Positions 36,727-44,676 of a stretch of DNA of 64,000 bases are shown here, piece by piece; the first letter of the stretch is position 1; every line of letters begins with the position of its first letter. Source of the DNA: Moraxellaceae bacterium (GTDB taxonomy: Bacteria; Pseudomonadota; Gammaproteobacteria; Pseudomonadales; Moraxellaceae); the NCBI GenBank assembly GCA_004173455.1, contig SECL01000013.1:57216-121215 (forward strand), read 5' to 3'. Position numbers and translations under genes: made by a program. Under the pieces are notes generated by a model that did not search any database, had not been told where the DNA came from, and saw nothing but the letters and a program-made list of their open reading frames with translations.

Positions 36727-37344
36727 CTATTCTTTAGTAACTTTAGGTTCTTGGGTAACTTTTGGCGTTGGTGTTGACGGAAGTGGGTCAAGCTGAAAAA
36801 TCTCGTGAAAATGACCTTGTGGATTTTTCTGATTCTGGAATTCCTGTGTTTGAAAAATCAAACGTGAACTATCATTTTGAAAATCCCGACGAATGCAACA
36901 ACCATCAACAAATACGCTACTACCGTCGCTATAAAATTCTTCTTTCCACACCGGCACTTCATGCTTCACACGCTCGACAGCTTCTTCGCAGGCCGCAAAG
37001 GCTTCACGGCGGTGATCGGCGCGCGCAACCGCATAAATGGCCACGTCGCCAATAGCTAAATGGCCAATCCGGTGTACAACGCGCACATAAGATACGCCAT
37101 ATTCCTTTTCAATTTCTTGTTCAATCTGGCGGATCATTTTTTCAGCCAGCGGTTTATAAGCCGTGTATTTCAGGCTTTCAACATCTTTGCCATCATGATG
37201 ATTGCGCACGGTGCCGGCAAATAGCGTTAATCCGCCACAGTCAGGGAAGTGTTGCATGGCCAGCAGGTTATTTAGGTCAATCTCGTGATCCTGAATCCGT
37301 TCTACATTTTCATTTATTCTGGGCGTATTTGTCGGGTTATCCAT
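36727..37344 (-). CDS. moaE: Molybdopterin synthase catalytic subunit
   Basis: Transfers sulfur from MoaD thiocarboxylate to cyclic pyranopterin monophosphate. Motifs: GGLTLFAGTVRNHHDGKDVESL (about 37-58), VRVVHRIGHLAIGDVAIYAVA, DHRREAFAACEEAVERVKHEVPVWKEEFY with the catalytic Lys region. At 205 residues it is about 50 longer than usual; the extra part is a C-terminal tail with no known motif (about 150-205, Pro/Thr/Lys-rich at the end). It lies 3 bases after moaD. Confidence 0.94.
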   Translation of the reverse strand: MDNPTNTPRINENVERIQDHEIDLNNLLAMQHFPDCGGLTLFAGTVRNHHDGKDVESLKYTAYKPLAEKMIRQIEQEIEKEYGVSYVRVVHRIGHLAIGDVAIYAVARADHRREAFAACEEAVERVKHEVPVWKEEFYSDGSSVFVDGCCIRRDFQNDSSRLIFQTQEFQNQKNPQGHFHEIFQLDPLPSTPTPKVTQEPKVTKE

Positions 37345-37347
37345 GCT

Positions 37348-37596
37348 TTAACCTCCAGCAACCGGTGGAAGTAAGGCAATACGGGTATTGGCAACCACCA
37401 GCATGGAGCGGGATACCAGTTCATCACCAATGGCACAGGCGCAGCGTTCAAGGTTTTCGCTTAAGTCAGGTTTGACTTCAGCCAGTTGTTTAAGTGCCTG
37501 CTCCAAAGTTATTGGCGTTTGAATAGGCAGGCTCAGTTCTGATTCATTGGCCAGTTTGCCAAGACGACCATAAAATTCAAAGGTGATGTGTGACAT
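37348..37596 (-). CDS. moaD: Molybdopterin synthase sulfur carrier subunit
   Basis: An 82-residue ubiquitin-like sulfur carrier that ends in the required Gly-Gly (LPPVAGG), which is thiocarboxylated before sulfur transfer by MoaE. The beta-grasp pattern ITFEFYGRLGKLA at the start and NTRIALLPPVAGG at the end are typical. The next gene, moaE, is its partner. Confidence 0.93.
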   Translation of the reverse strand: MSHITFEFYGRLGKLANESELSLPIQTPITLEQALKQLAEVKPDLSENLERCACAIGDELVSRSMLVVANTRIALLPPVAGG

Positions 37597-37619
37597 TCAA
37601 ATATTTATCCTGAACAAAG

Positions 37620-37982
37620 TTAATGGCTGTTGACTAAGGTGCTATATCCCGCAGAATCATAACCATCTTTAATTTGGTTAATAACATTTTGAATCTGCCA
37701 TTCCAGTTCATCCTGATTGCAGCGATATTCATTAATCGTTCCAAAAGTTGAGTAACTTGAAGTATTGTAACCATTTTCAATATCATTAAACCAAAGTACT
37801 GAATTGCCAAAAACAGCGACTACCCAAAAACCTTCACCTTGATCACCATAAGATTTTTGTTGCCATTTTTGTGGTGAAATTTTAATTACTTCCCATAATT
37901 TGCGTTGTGCAATCGACATACGATCATAAGCTTTATTAATAGAATCTAATATTTCTTCCTCAGAGATAGGTAACCAGCTCAT
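37620..37982 (-). CDS. Unknown 120-residue protein inside the moa operon
   Basis: The ATG at 37982 starts MSWLPISEEEILDSINKAYD, 5 bases after the moaA stop; an in-frame TTG at 37991 is less likely. The sequence is acidic, with GDQGEGFWVVAVFGNSVLWFNDIENGYNTSSYSTFG in its centre, an aromatic-rich block that suggests a compact alpha/beta domain of the kind seen in small immunity-like or SMI1-like proteins, though I cannot prove a family. It sits between moaA and moaD and is not a known cofactor gene. It is more AT-rich than its neighbours. Function unknown. Confidence 0.65.
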   Translation of the reverse strand: MSWLPISEEEILDSINKAYDRMSIAQRKLWEVIKISPQKWQQKSYGDQGEGFWVVAVFGNSVLWFNDIENGYNTSSYSTFGTINEYRCNQDELEWQIQNVINQIKDGYDSAGYSTLVNSH

Positions 37983-37987
37983 AAATA

Positions 37988-39022
37988 TCAACCGCCCATC
38001 GCATGCATGCTGATTTTGCGTACGGGTGCCTGCTGGTGCGCAATAAATCCAGCCTTTTTATGCCAGACGGCTTGCAGAATGACCTGTTGCAATAGGGCTG
38101 CATTGTTTTGCTGTAGCAGTGGCCGAATCGCTGTGCCGCTATTGGCAAACAGGCAGGTAAATAACTCACCGGTAGCGGTGATACGCAAGCGATCACAGGT
38201 CTGGCAAAAAGGTTTGCTAATGGTAGAAATAATACCCAGTTCAAATTGGTCATTTAACCGATAAATCGTGGCTGGCTCGTTCGCACGCTGCTGTTTTTTA
38301 ATATGAAAATGTGTGGCGAGCGTCTGGATAATCTGATCTTCAGTAATGACCTTGGCTGCCTGCCAATTGCTGGGCGCATCAAGCGGCATATATTCAATAA
38401 AGCGCAGGGGTAAATTGTGTGCATACGCCCATTGCGTGAGTTCTACAATTTCATGCTCATTTTGTCCAGCCACAATCACGCAGTTGAGCTTAACCGGAAT
38501 ACCTGCGTCAACGGCGGCTTGTATGCCATCCAGTACTGGTTTAAGTGGCCGCTGGGTCATGTCTAGAAAAGTCGCTGGATTGATACTGTCCAGACTGATA
38601 TTAAGGTCATCAAGGCCTGCCAGTTTTAAGTCTTTGGCATATTTTTTGAGATAATAGGCATTGGTGGTCATGGAAATGCGTTGCAGACCAATTTTTCTTA
38701 AAGTATTTAGGCTCTGGATAAAATGAACCACGCCCTGACGCATTAATGGTTCACCGCCAGTCAAACGAATATGCCGAATGCCAAGGCCAACCATCGCGGT
38801 GGCAAATTTTAATAATTCTTCAAAATTTAGGATGTCTTTTTTAGCCAGCCATTCGGGTTGATCCGGCATGCAATAGCTACAGCGAAAATTACAACGATCG
38901 GTGAGGGAAATGCGGAGTTTGTTTTTATGTCGACCGAATTGGTCTACCAGTGATGAAGCTGCGTTATGGGGTATAAGTTCTTTTAAGTATTCAGGATGAA
39001 CAGTGGTGACTAAAGCAGTCAT
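37988..39022 (-). CDS. moaA: GTP 3',8-cyclase
   Basis: Radical SAM enzyme for the first step of molybdenum cofactor synthesis. The N-terminal iron-sulfur cluster motif is Cys44, Cys48, Cys51 (CNFRCSYC), followed by MPDQPEWL and RLTGGEPLMR. The second cluster lies in FCQTCDRLRI and ELFTCLF. It ends in the conserved Gly-Gly (MGG) needed for activity. Length 344 is normal. It overlaps mobA by 4 bases. Confidence 0.97.
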   Translation of the reverse strand: MTALVTTVHPEYLKELIPHNAASSLVDQFGRHKNKLRISLTDRCNFRCSYCMPDQPEWLAKKDILNFEELLKFATAMVGLGIRHIRLTGGEPLMRQGVVHFIQSLNTLRKIGLQRISMTTNAYYLKKYAKDLKLAGLDDLNISLDSINPATFLDMTQRPLKPVLDGIQAAVDAGIPVKLNCVIVAGQNEHEIVELTQWAYAHNLPLRFIEYMPLDAPSNWQAAKVITEDQIIQTLATHFHIKKQQRANEPATIYRLNDQFELGIISTISKPFCQTCDRLRITATGELFTCLFANSGTAIRPLLQQNNAALLQQVILQAVWHKKAGFIAHQQAPVRKISMHAMGG

Positions 39023-39711
39023 TGTTTTGCTCCTGAATCAAAATGGTCTGAAAAAATAGATATTTCGCTAGCATAGCATTGCTCGGCCAGTGCGACATCC
39101 TTCGCTGTGTTTAAATTGAGGGGCAAAATGTTATCAGTTGCAAACTCTGCTACGGCAGCCTGTTGTTCAAATAACCAGTGCCGTACTGCATACTGGCCAT
39201 TGGCAATTGCTTGTTCCAGACTGGCGCGCACACTGCAATGCACTAGGCAAAAGGGGTAGAGTGCTTGCTGGTTAAAGCGGGCATAGGCAACTTTAGTATT
39301 TTTTTTCTTGATGGCTTGCCAAAATTGAGCAATGCAATCTTTGAGCAATAGCGATAAATCACAGGGAATAATGAGCACATAGTCATGCTGTGCATGGACT
39401 AACGCACTGTGTATACCTGCTAGCGGCCCTTTAAAATCTGGCCAGTGGTCGCTAACGATACGGCAAGTCGGCAATAGTTGCTGGTAAGCTGTTTGATTGC
39501 GATTGGCATTAATCAAAATATCATCACTTAAAGATGCAATTTGCTGATAAAGATTCATGACCAATGGTTGGCCACGAAACAGCACTAATCCTTTATCCTG
39601 TCCCTGCATACGGGTAGCACGACCGCCAGCCAGTATGACAATGCTGATCCTTAAGTCGTTTTCGACCAATATTTTGGTAGCAGACCCATCAGCAATAGTT
39701 TGTAGTGCCAC
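39019..39711 (-). CDS. mobA: Molybdenum cofactor guanylyltransferase
   Basis: Adds GMP to molybdopterin to give the bis-MGD cofactor that nitrate reductases use. The nucleotide-binding loop LAGGRATRMQGQDKGLVLFRGQPL (about 27-50) and the block GPLAGIHSALVHAQHDYVLIIPCDL (about 95-119) are diagnostic. The N-terminal 20 residues are extra. It lies 68 bases after nasA and overlaps moaA, linking cofactor supply to the enzyme that needs it. Confidence 0.93.
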   Translation of the reverse strand: MALQTIADGSATKILVENDLRISIVILAGGRATRMQGQDKGLVLFRGQPLVMNLYQQIASLSDDILINANRNQTAYQQLLPTCRIVSDHWPDFKGPLAGIHSALVHAQHDYVLIIPCDLSLLLKDCIAQFWQAIKKKNTKVAYARFNQQALYPFCLVHCSVRASLEQAIANGQYAVRHWLFEQQAAVAEFATDNILPLNLNTAKDVALAEQCYASEISIFSDHFDSGAKQ

Positions 39712-39779
39712 TTTTCCTGCCTGTAATGAATAATCTACTGCGTGATTGCGCGTTATAATTGGTTATCGGTTTCCATCTC

Positions 39780-42623
39780 TTAGGATTCTACCAGACAGGT
39801 AGCAATTAGAGTGCGAATCTCCGGTACACAAGAGCCACAATTACCACCTGCTTTAACACAGGCGGTCACTTGTTTGGGCGTGGTCAGGCCTTTTTCCCGA
39901 ATGGCATTTAAAATGGTATTTTTGCCCACTTTAAAGCAGGAGCAGACCAGTGGCCCGGCATCATTGGTGCTACCCAATGGCGCACCGGCCAGAATTGCCA
40001 TGCGGTCACGGCTACTGAGGCGTGATTTGATAAACAGGCTGGCAATCCATTCACGGTTGGGCAGTAGCTCACGCGGTGCAATATAAATGCAGGCGTGAAT
40101 TTGGCTGTCTACCATAATGGCAGCATGATAAATGCCGCTGCTATGATCGCTGTATTCGAGCCAGTCGGCCTGATCGTTGTCAAGCAGTTTGGCCAGTGCT
40201 GGATGACTGAGCAACATGGTTTTGCCATATTCGGATACGGTATTGATTTTTTGGCGGCCAGCCAGTTCATAACGCGATGCGGCCTGTGTTTGAACGTGCG
40301 TCCACCATGCGGCCTGTTCCAGATTCAGCGCATAGCGACTATACGCCACACCTTGCCATTGCACATGAAACGGCTCAATACGCACCGGTGTATGCTTGAA
40401 TTCCGGTTCGCCAGAAATAGGGTCAACTACTGGATTAACCAGTGCGCCGACACGCGCATCCGAAGCAGTTTGGGCTGTCCAGTGGATAGGCACAAACACC
40501 TGCCCCCGACGCATATTGCCGGAACATTGCACCCGTGCTACCAGTGTTCCCCATTGTGAATGCAAGCGTGCCAGTTCATTTTGCTTGATGCCAAACAGCA
40601 GGGCATCGTTGGGGTGCATGTCAATAAAAGGTTCTGGAATATGCCCTCCCAGCGTTGGGGCAAGTCCGGTGCGGGTCATGCTGTGCCACTGGTCACGAAT
40701 CCGCCCTGAGTTGAGTGACAGCGGATAATCACGGCTGGTTTTATGGCGTGGCGGCTCATATTTGACACTAACAAAGCGCGCCTTGCCATCAGGGTGGGAA
40801 AAACGATTGTTGGTGAGTAGCCGGCTAGTGCCCTGATAAGGCGTAAGCACTGGCCATTGTAACGGTGGCAGGGCATCATAAGCTGGCTTGCTTAAGCCAC
40901 ATAAACCTTTGAGGTTAAAGTAGCGAAAATCAAAATTTGTGGTAGGTTGTTCATTAGCCACTGCTCGAACAAAGTTCTCGCCTTGCGCAGCGGAAACGCC
41001 ATGCATTTCTGGCTCGCTGCTCATATTTTCAAATGCTGAAAGCCGGGCATGTTCATCAAAAATTTCTGAGGGGTGATGATAGTCAAACGCAGCCTCAAAC
41101 CCCATGCGTTTGGCCACCTGACTAATGGCCCACCAGTCCGGCATGGCTTCGCCGGGAGAGTTTAAAAATGCGCGCTGGCGTGAAATACACCGCTCAGAAT
41201 TGGTGACAGTGCCATCTTTTTCGCCCCAACCCAGTGCGGGCAGTAGCACATCCGCATACGCCGTAGTGTCAGTTTTGGCGCTAATATCAGACACCACCAC
41301 AAAATCACAATTTGACAGGGCACGTTTGACTTGATCGGCATTGGGCAGGCTGACCACAGGATTGGTGGCCATGATCCAGATGGCTTTAATACGACCTGCT
41401 TCTACGGCTTCAAACAGCTCAACGGCTTTCAAGCCATTTTCCGAGGCAATCAAGGGGCTTTGCCAGAAACGCTGAACCCGATCACGCTGCACTGGGTTGT
41501 TGAGTTCCATGTGTGCGGCCAGCATGTTAGCCAGACCGCCCACTTCACGGCCGCCCATGGCGTTGGGCTGGCCAGTCATGGAAAAAGGCCCCATGCCGGG
41601 TTTGCCGATGCGTCCGGTATATAGGTGGCAGTTGATGATACTGTTGACTTTATCAGTACCCTGACTGGACTGGTTAACGCCCATGGAAAACAGGGTTATG
41701 ACTTTTTCGGTCTGGGCAAATTTGTCAAAAAAAGCCTCAAGGCTTTGTAATTGCACACCACAAAGCTCCGCCAGCGTTTTAATATTGCGATGTTCGCCAG
41801 CGTGCTGAAGCGCCTCTGACAGGCCTTGTGTATGTGCAGTGACAAATTGCTGATCCTGTGCTTTATGTTGATGTAGCCAGTGTAATAATCCATTAAATAA
41901 AGCAACGTCGGTGCCGGAAAGTAGTGGTAGGTGAATATCAGCAATATCGCAGGTGGCTGTGTGACGCGGGTCTATCACCACCACACATAAATTTGGATTG
42001 TTTTCTTTGGCTTTGGCAATGCGCTGAAATAGCACCGGATGGCACCACGCCGTATTGGAGCCAACCAGCACAATCATGTCGGCCAGTTCAAAATCTTCAT
42101 AGCAGCCGGGTACAATGTCTTCACCAAAGGCACGCTTGTGGCCTGCAACTGCCGAGGACATGCACAGACGTGAATTGGTGTCGATATTGGCGGTGCCCAG
42201 AAAGCCTTTTACAAACTTGTTGGCCACATAATAGTCTTCGGTTAGCAACTGACCCGATACGTAAAAGGCCACGCTGTCCGCGCCATGTTCGTCAATGGTT
42301 GCTTTAAAGGTGGTGGCAATTTTATCCAGTGCCTGTGACCATAAAACTTGTTCAGTTTGTCCATTGGCCTGAAATTGCGGAAACAGCAAACGGCTTTGTG
42401 TGCCAATGGTTTCAGCCAGACTGCTGCCTTTGACACACAGGCGACCCTGATTGGCAGGATGGGTCGCAATGCCCTTGACCTGATGGTTGTGGGTCAAAGA
42501 TTTTTTGGTTTTTTGGACTTCCACGCCGCAACCTACACCGCAATAAGGGCAGGTGGTGTGGGTGCTTTGAGCTGTATCCGGCATTTGTTGTACTGTAATG
42601 GGTTTGGATACGATGCTATTCAT
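39780..42623 (-). CDS. nasA: Assimilatory nitrate reductase, catalytic subunit
   Basis: Reduces nitrate to nitrite in the cytosol with a bis-MGD cofactor. Of 947 residues the N terminus carries the [4Fe-4S] motif TCPYCGVGCGVEV (Cys25, 28, 32) and GRLCVKGSSL; the molybdopterin oxidoreductase core follows (MSSAVAGHKRAFGEDIVPG, NCHLYTGRIGKPGMGPFSMTGQPNAMGGREVG) and then the dinucleotide-binding domain. A C-terminal BFD-type [2Fe-2S] domain is present (VCSCFKVGKN, GGNCGSCVPE, about 895-940). No Tat signal, fitting an assimilatory enzyme. Confidence 0.96.
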   Translation of the reverse strand: MNSIVSKPITVQQMPDTAQSTHTTCPYCGVGCGVEVQKTKKSLTHNHQVKGIATHPANQGRLCVKGSSLAETIGTQSRLLFPQFQANGQTEQVLWSQALDKIATTFKATIDEHGADSVAFYVSGQLLTEDYYVANKFVKGFLGTANIDTNSRLCMSSAVAGHKRAFGEDIVPGCYEDFELADMIVLVGSNTAWCHPVLFQRIAKAKENNPNLCVVVIDPRHTATCDIADIHLPLLSGTDVALFNGLLHWLHQHKAQDQQFVTAHTQGLSEALQHAGEHRNIKTLAELCGVQLQSLEAFFDKFAQTEKVITLFSMGVNQSSQGTDKVNSIINCHLYTGRIGKPGMGPFSMTGQPNAMGGREVGGLANMLAAHMELNNPVQRDRVQRFWQSPLIASENGLKAVELFEAVEAGRIKAIWIMATNPVVSLPNADQVKRALSNCDFVVVSDISAKTDTTAYADVLLPALGWGEKDGTVTNSERCISRQRAFLNSPGEAMPDWWAISQVAKRMGFEAAFDYHHPSEIFDEHARLSAFENMSSEPEMHGVSAAQGENFVRAVANEQPTTNFDFRYFNLKGLCGLSKPAYDALPPLQWPVLTPYQGTSRLLTNNRFSHPDGKARFVSVKYEPPRHKTSRDYPLSLNSGRIRDQWHSMTRTGLAPTLGGHIPEPFIDMHPNDALLFGIKQNELARLHSQWGTLVARVQCSGNMRRGQVFVPIHWTAQTASDARVGALVNPVVDPISGEPEFKHTPVRIEPFHVQWQGVAYSRYALNLEQAAWWTHVQTQAASRYELAGRQKINTVSEYGKTMLLSHPALAKLLDNDQADWLEYSDHSSGIYHAAIMVDSQIHACIYIAPRELLPNREWIASLFIKSRLSSRDRMAILAGAPLGSTNDAGPLVCSCFKVGKNTILNAIREKGLTTPKQVTACVKAGGNCGSCVPEIRTLIATCLVES

Positions 42624-42697
42624 GGATATTCCTTAACTCTCTCAGTTGAGTTGTCTTGACAGCAAAACAATTTAGACGCGATAACGCTGCGCTAAGC

Positions 42698-42721
42698 GTT
42701 ACTTTTGAGAGCAAAAGTAAC
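42698..42721. repeat. REP-like hairpin element, copy 1
   Basis: GTTACTTTTG and CAAAAGTAAC form a perfect 10-base stem with an AGAG loop, followed by CAAAAC and, further on, GCAAACTCG. A second overlapping stem (TAACGCT/AGCGTTA) adjoins it. A related element lies at 44508-44533. It sits in the 199-base gap between the NirD fusion and nasA. Confidence 0.6.
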
Positions 42722-42822
42722 CAAAACTCTTTGTTATTGGCAAACTCGCCATCCATGGCTCGAACAATGCCAATAACCACATCCCTGTATTTCACCATCT
42801 ATTGCTTGATTAAATAACGGTG

Positions 42823-44418
42823 TTAACTGGCCTGTTTCATGGCAAAGTCGCGGCCAAACAACAGGCGGTTACGGATTGAGCTGATGTCGGTTTGTTCACT
42901 AATGAGTTCGGCATACCATGAACCATCGCGTGCATCGCCATACAGGACGGCACCTTGCACTTGATTGTTTTTCAGGATCAGGCGCTTGTAGATGCCGCGT
43001 TTGGTGTCGCGAATCACCAGATCTTCACAGCTTTCATCACTGTCCAGATTGCCTGCCGAAAACACTTCAACACCACTGACCTTTAATTGAGTAGCAAGCT
43101 GCGTGCCACGATACTGAATGCTGCCGCGTTCGGCCAACTGGGTGGCGCAAACAAAAGCTTGTCCCCACAGCGGCTCAACCAGTCCATAAGCAATACCGCG
43201 ATGCTGCACACATTCGCCCACCGCATACACACGCGGGTCAAAGGTTTGCATGATGTCATTCACCACCACGCCACGTTCGCAGTGCAAGCCCGCAGATTTG
43301 GCCAGTTCAATATTTGGGCGAATACCAACCGCCATCACCACCAGATCCGCCGGAATTTCACGGCCATCTTTCAGCAAAATGCCAGTAACACGTTCATTAC
43401 CCAGAATTTTGTCGGTTTGTGCGCTGAGTTCAATGCGCATGCCACGTTGTTCCAGTGTGGTTTTCAGCATGTCAGCCGCCACATGATCCAGCTGGCGTTC
43501 CATCAGGCGATCCATGAGATGAATAATGGTGACTTTCATGCCACGCTTGTTAAGGCCGTGTGCTGCTTCAAGACCCAAAAGGCCACCGCCAATCACCACC
43601 GCATGCTCATAGTTTTCGGCAGCATCGATCATTTTGTTGATGTCATAAATATCGCGGAACGTGGTGACGCCCTCTAGCTCACGGCCTTCCAGCGGGAGTA
43701 CAAAAGGAGAAGAACCTGTTGCAATCACCAGACGGTCATAGGAGGTGGTATAACCGGATTTAGCCACTACCAGGCGACGTTTGCGGTCAATTTTCACCAC
43801 CTCATCACCGGCATTAAAGGTAATCCCGCGCTCGGCATACCAGCTATGCGGATGCAGCATGATGTCATCCAGCTTTTTTTCACCGGACAATACAGGCGAC
43901 AGCATGATGCGGTTGTAGTTGCCATGTGGCTCGGCACCAAACACTTCAATCTCATACAGATCAGGGGCAATTTCCAGCAGTTCTTCCAGCATGCGCATGC
44001 CCGCTAGACCATTGCCCACCATGACCAGCCGCATTTTTTCTTCACGTGCCTGTGGTGTGGTGATGTAGGTTTTTTGCGGCACACTGCCAATAAAGATAGT
44101 GCCATCTACCACCTGAACCGGATAGGCCGGCACCTGATATTGGGCATCTTCAATACAGCGGCCGGTGGCCAGACTATAATGCTGCTTGTAAATGGGCGAG
44201 GCGACCACACGTTCACCCTGCAAGTCGCCCACAATACCGCGTGACAATACATTGGAACCACTCGCTGGATCATGATTACCAATGGCATAAATCCGGTCAT
44301 CTTCGCGCATGCGGAATACTGCAACCTGCTGGCCATTGATCAGGGCGCATGCACCGGTATCTGGAGCAATTTCTGTTAAGGCGCAAACCTCAATCCATGT
44401 ATTAACCATTTGATTCAT
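42823..44418 (-). CDS. Nitrite reductase small-subunit (NirD) domain fused to FAD/NAD(P) oxidoreductase
   Basis: A 531-residue fusion. Residues 1-115 are a NirD-type Rieske-like fold (ICALTEIAPDTGACALINGQQVAVFRM-like start, VASPIYKQHYSLATGRCIED) that lacks the Rieske Cys/His cluster ligands, as NirD does. From about 127 a pyridine-nucleotide-disulphide oxidoreductase follows: MRLVMVGNGLAGMRMLEELLE, the second GGGLLGLEAAHGLNKRG, and AVGIRPNIELAKSAGL, resembling the N-terminal half of NirB/NasB. It probably passes electrons from NAD(P)H to NasA or NirB; which one is not shown. Confidence 0.85.
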   Translation of the reverse strand: MNQMVNTWIEVCALTEIAPDTGACALINGQQVAVFRMREDDRIYAIGNHDPASGSNVLSRGIVGDLQGERVVASPIYKQHYSLATGRCIEDAQYQVPAYPVQVVDGTIFIGSVPQKTYITTPQAREEKMRLVMVGNGLAGMRMLEELLEIAPDLYEIEVFGAEPHGNYNRIMLSPVLSGEKKLDDIMLHPHSWYAERGITFNAGDEVVKIDRKRRLVVAKSGYTTSYDRLVIATGSSPFVLPLEGRELEGVTTFRDIYDINKMIDAAENYEHAVVIGGGLLGLEAAHGLNKRGMKVTIIHLMDRLMERQLDHVAADMLKTTLEQRGMRIELSAQTDKILGNERVTGILLKDGREIPADLVVMAVGIRPNIELAKSAGLHCERGVVVNDIMQTFDPRVYAVGECVQHRGIAYGLVEPLWGQAFVCATQLAERGSIQYRGTQLATQLKVSGVEVFSAGNLDSDESCEDLVIRDTKRGIYKRLILKNNQVQGAVLYGDARDGSWYAELISEQTDISSIRNRLLFGRDFAMKQAS

Positions 44419-44507
44419 TTTGGTATTTCTCTATAAATTCATTTTGAAAGGATCACGATGGAGCCTGTCGCTTGAGGCTTTGAACTAAGGATTAACCTTC
44501 GGTTCGA

Positions 44508-44533
44508 CCTACTTTTCTTTCGGGAAAAGTAGG
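44508..44533. repeat. REP-like hairpin element, copy 2
   Basis: CCTACTTTTC and GAAAAGTAGG form a 10-base stem around a 6-base loop, followed by CAAAAC and then GCAAAACTCG. Stem architecture and flanks match the element at 42698-42721. It lies in the gap between nirB and the NirD fusion. Confidence 0.6.
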
Positions 44534-44596
44534 CAAAACCATTTTCTTTCGCAAAACTCGTTTGATACCATCAGCATAGTTAATTGATTACAGTAT

Positions 44597-44610
44597 TGAT
44601 GTGCATCAAT
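44597..44610. promoter_or_regulatory. FNR/Anr-type binding palindrome
   Basis: TTGATGTGCATCAA matches TTGAT-N4-ATCAA exactly and is extended by one T/A pair and more on each side (18-base symmetry with a 2-base centre). It lies 179 bases before the NirD fusion and about 67 bases past nirB. At -41.5 from a start near 44562 it could activate the NirD fusion and nasA. No FNR gene is in the window. Confidence 0.5.
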
Positions 44611-44676
44611 AAATTTAGATGTAATCCTGTCTCAAACAATTGCGAAAGACCCAAAAGCAAAGCTCTTCCATTTCAA

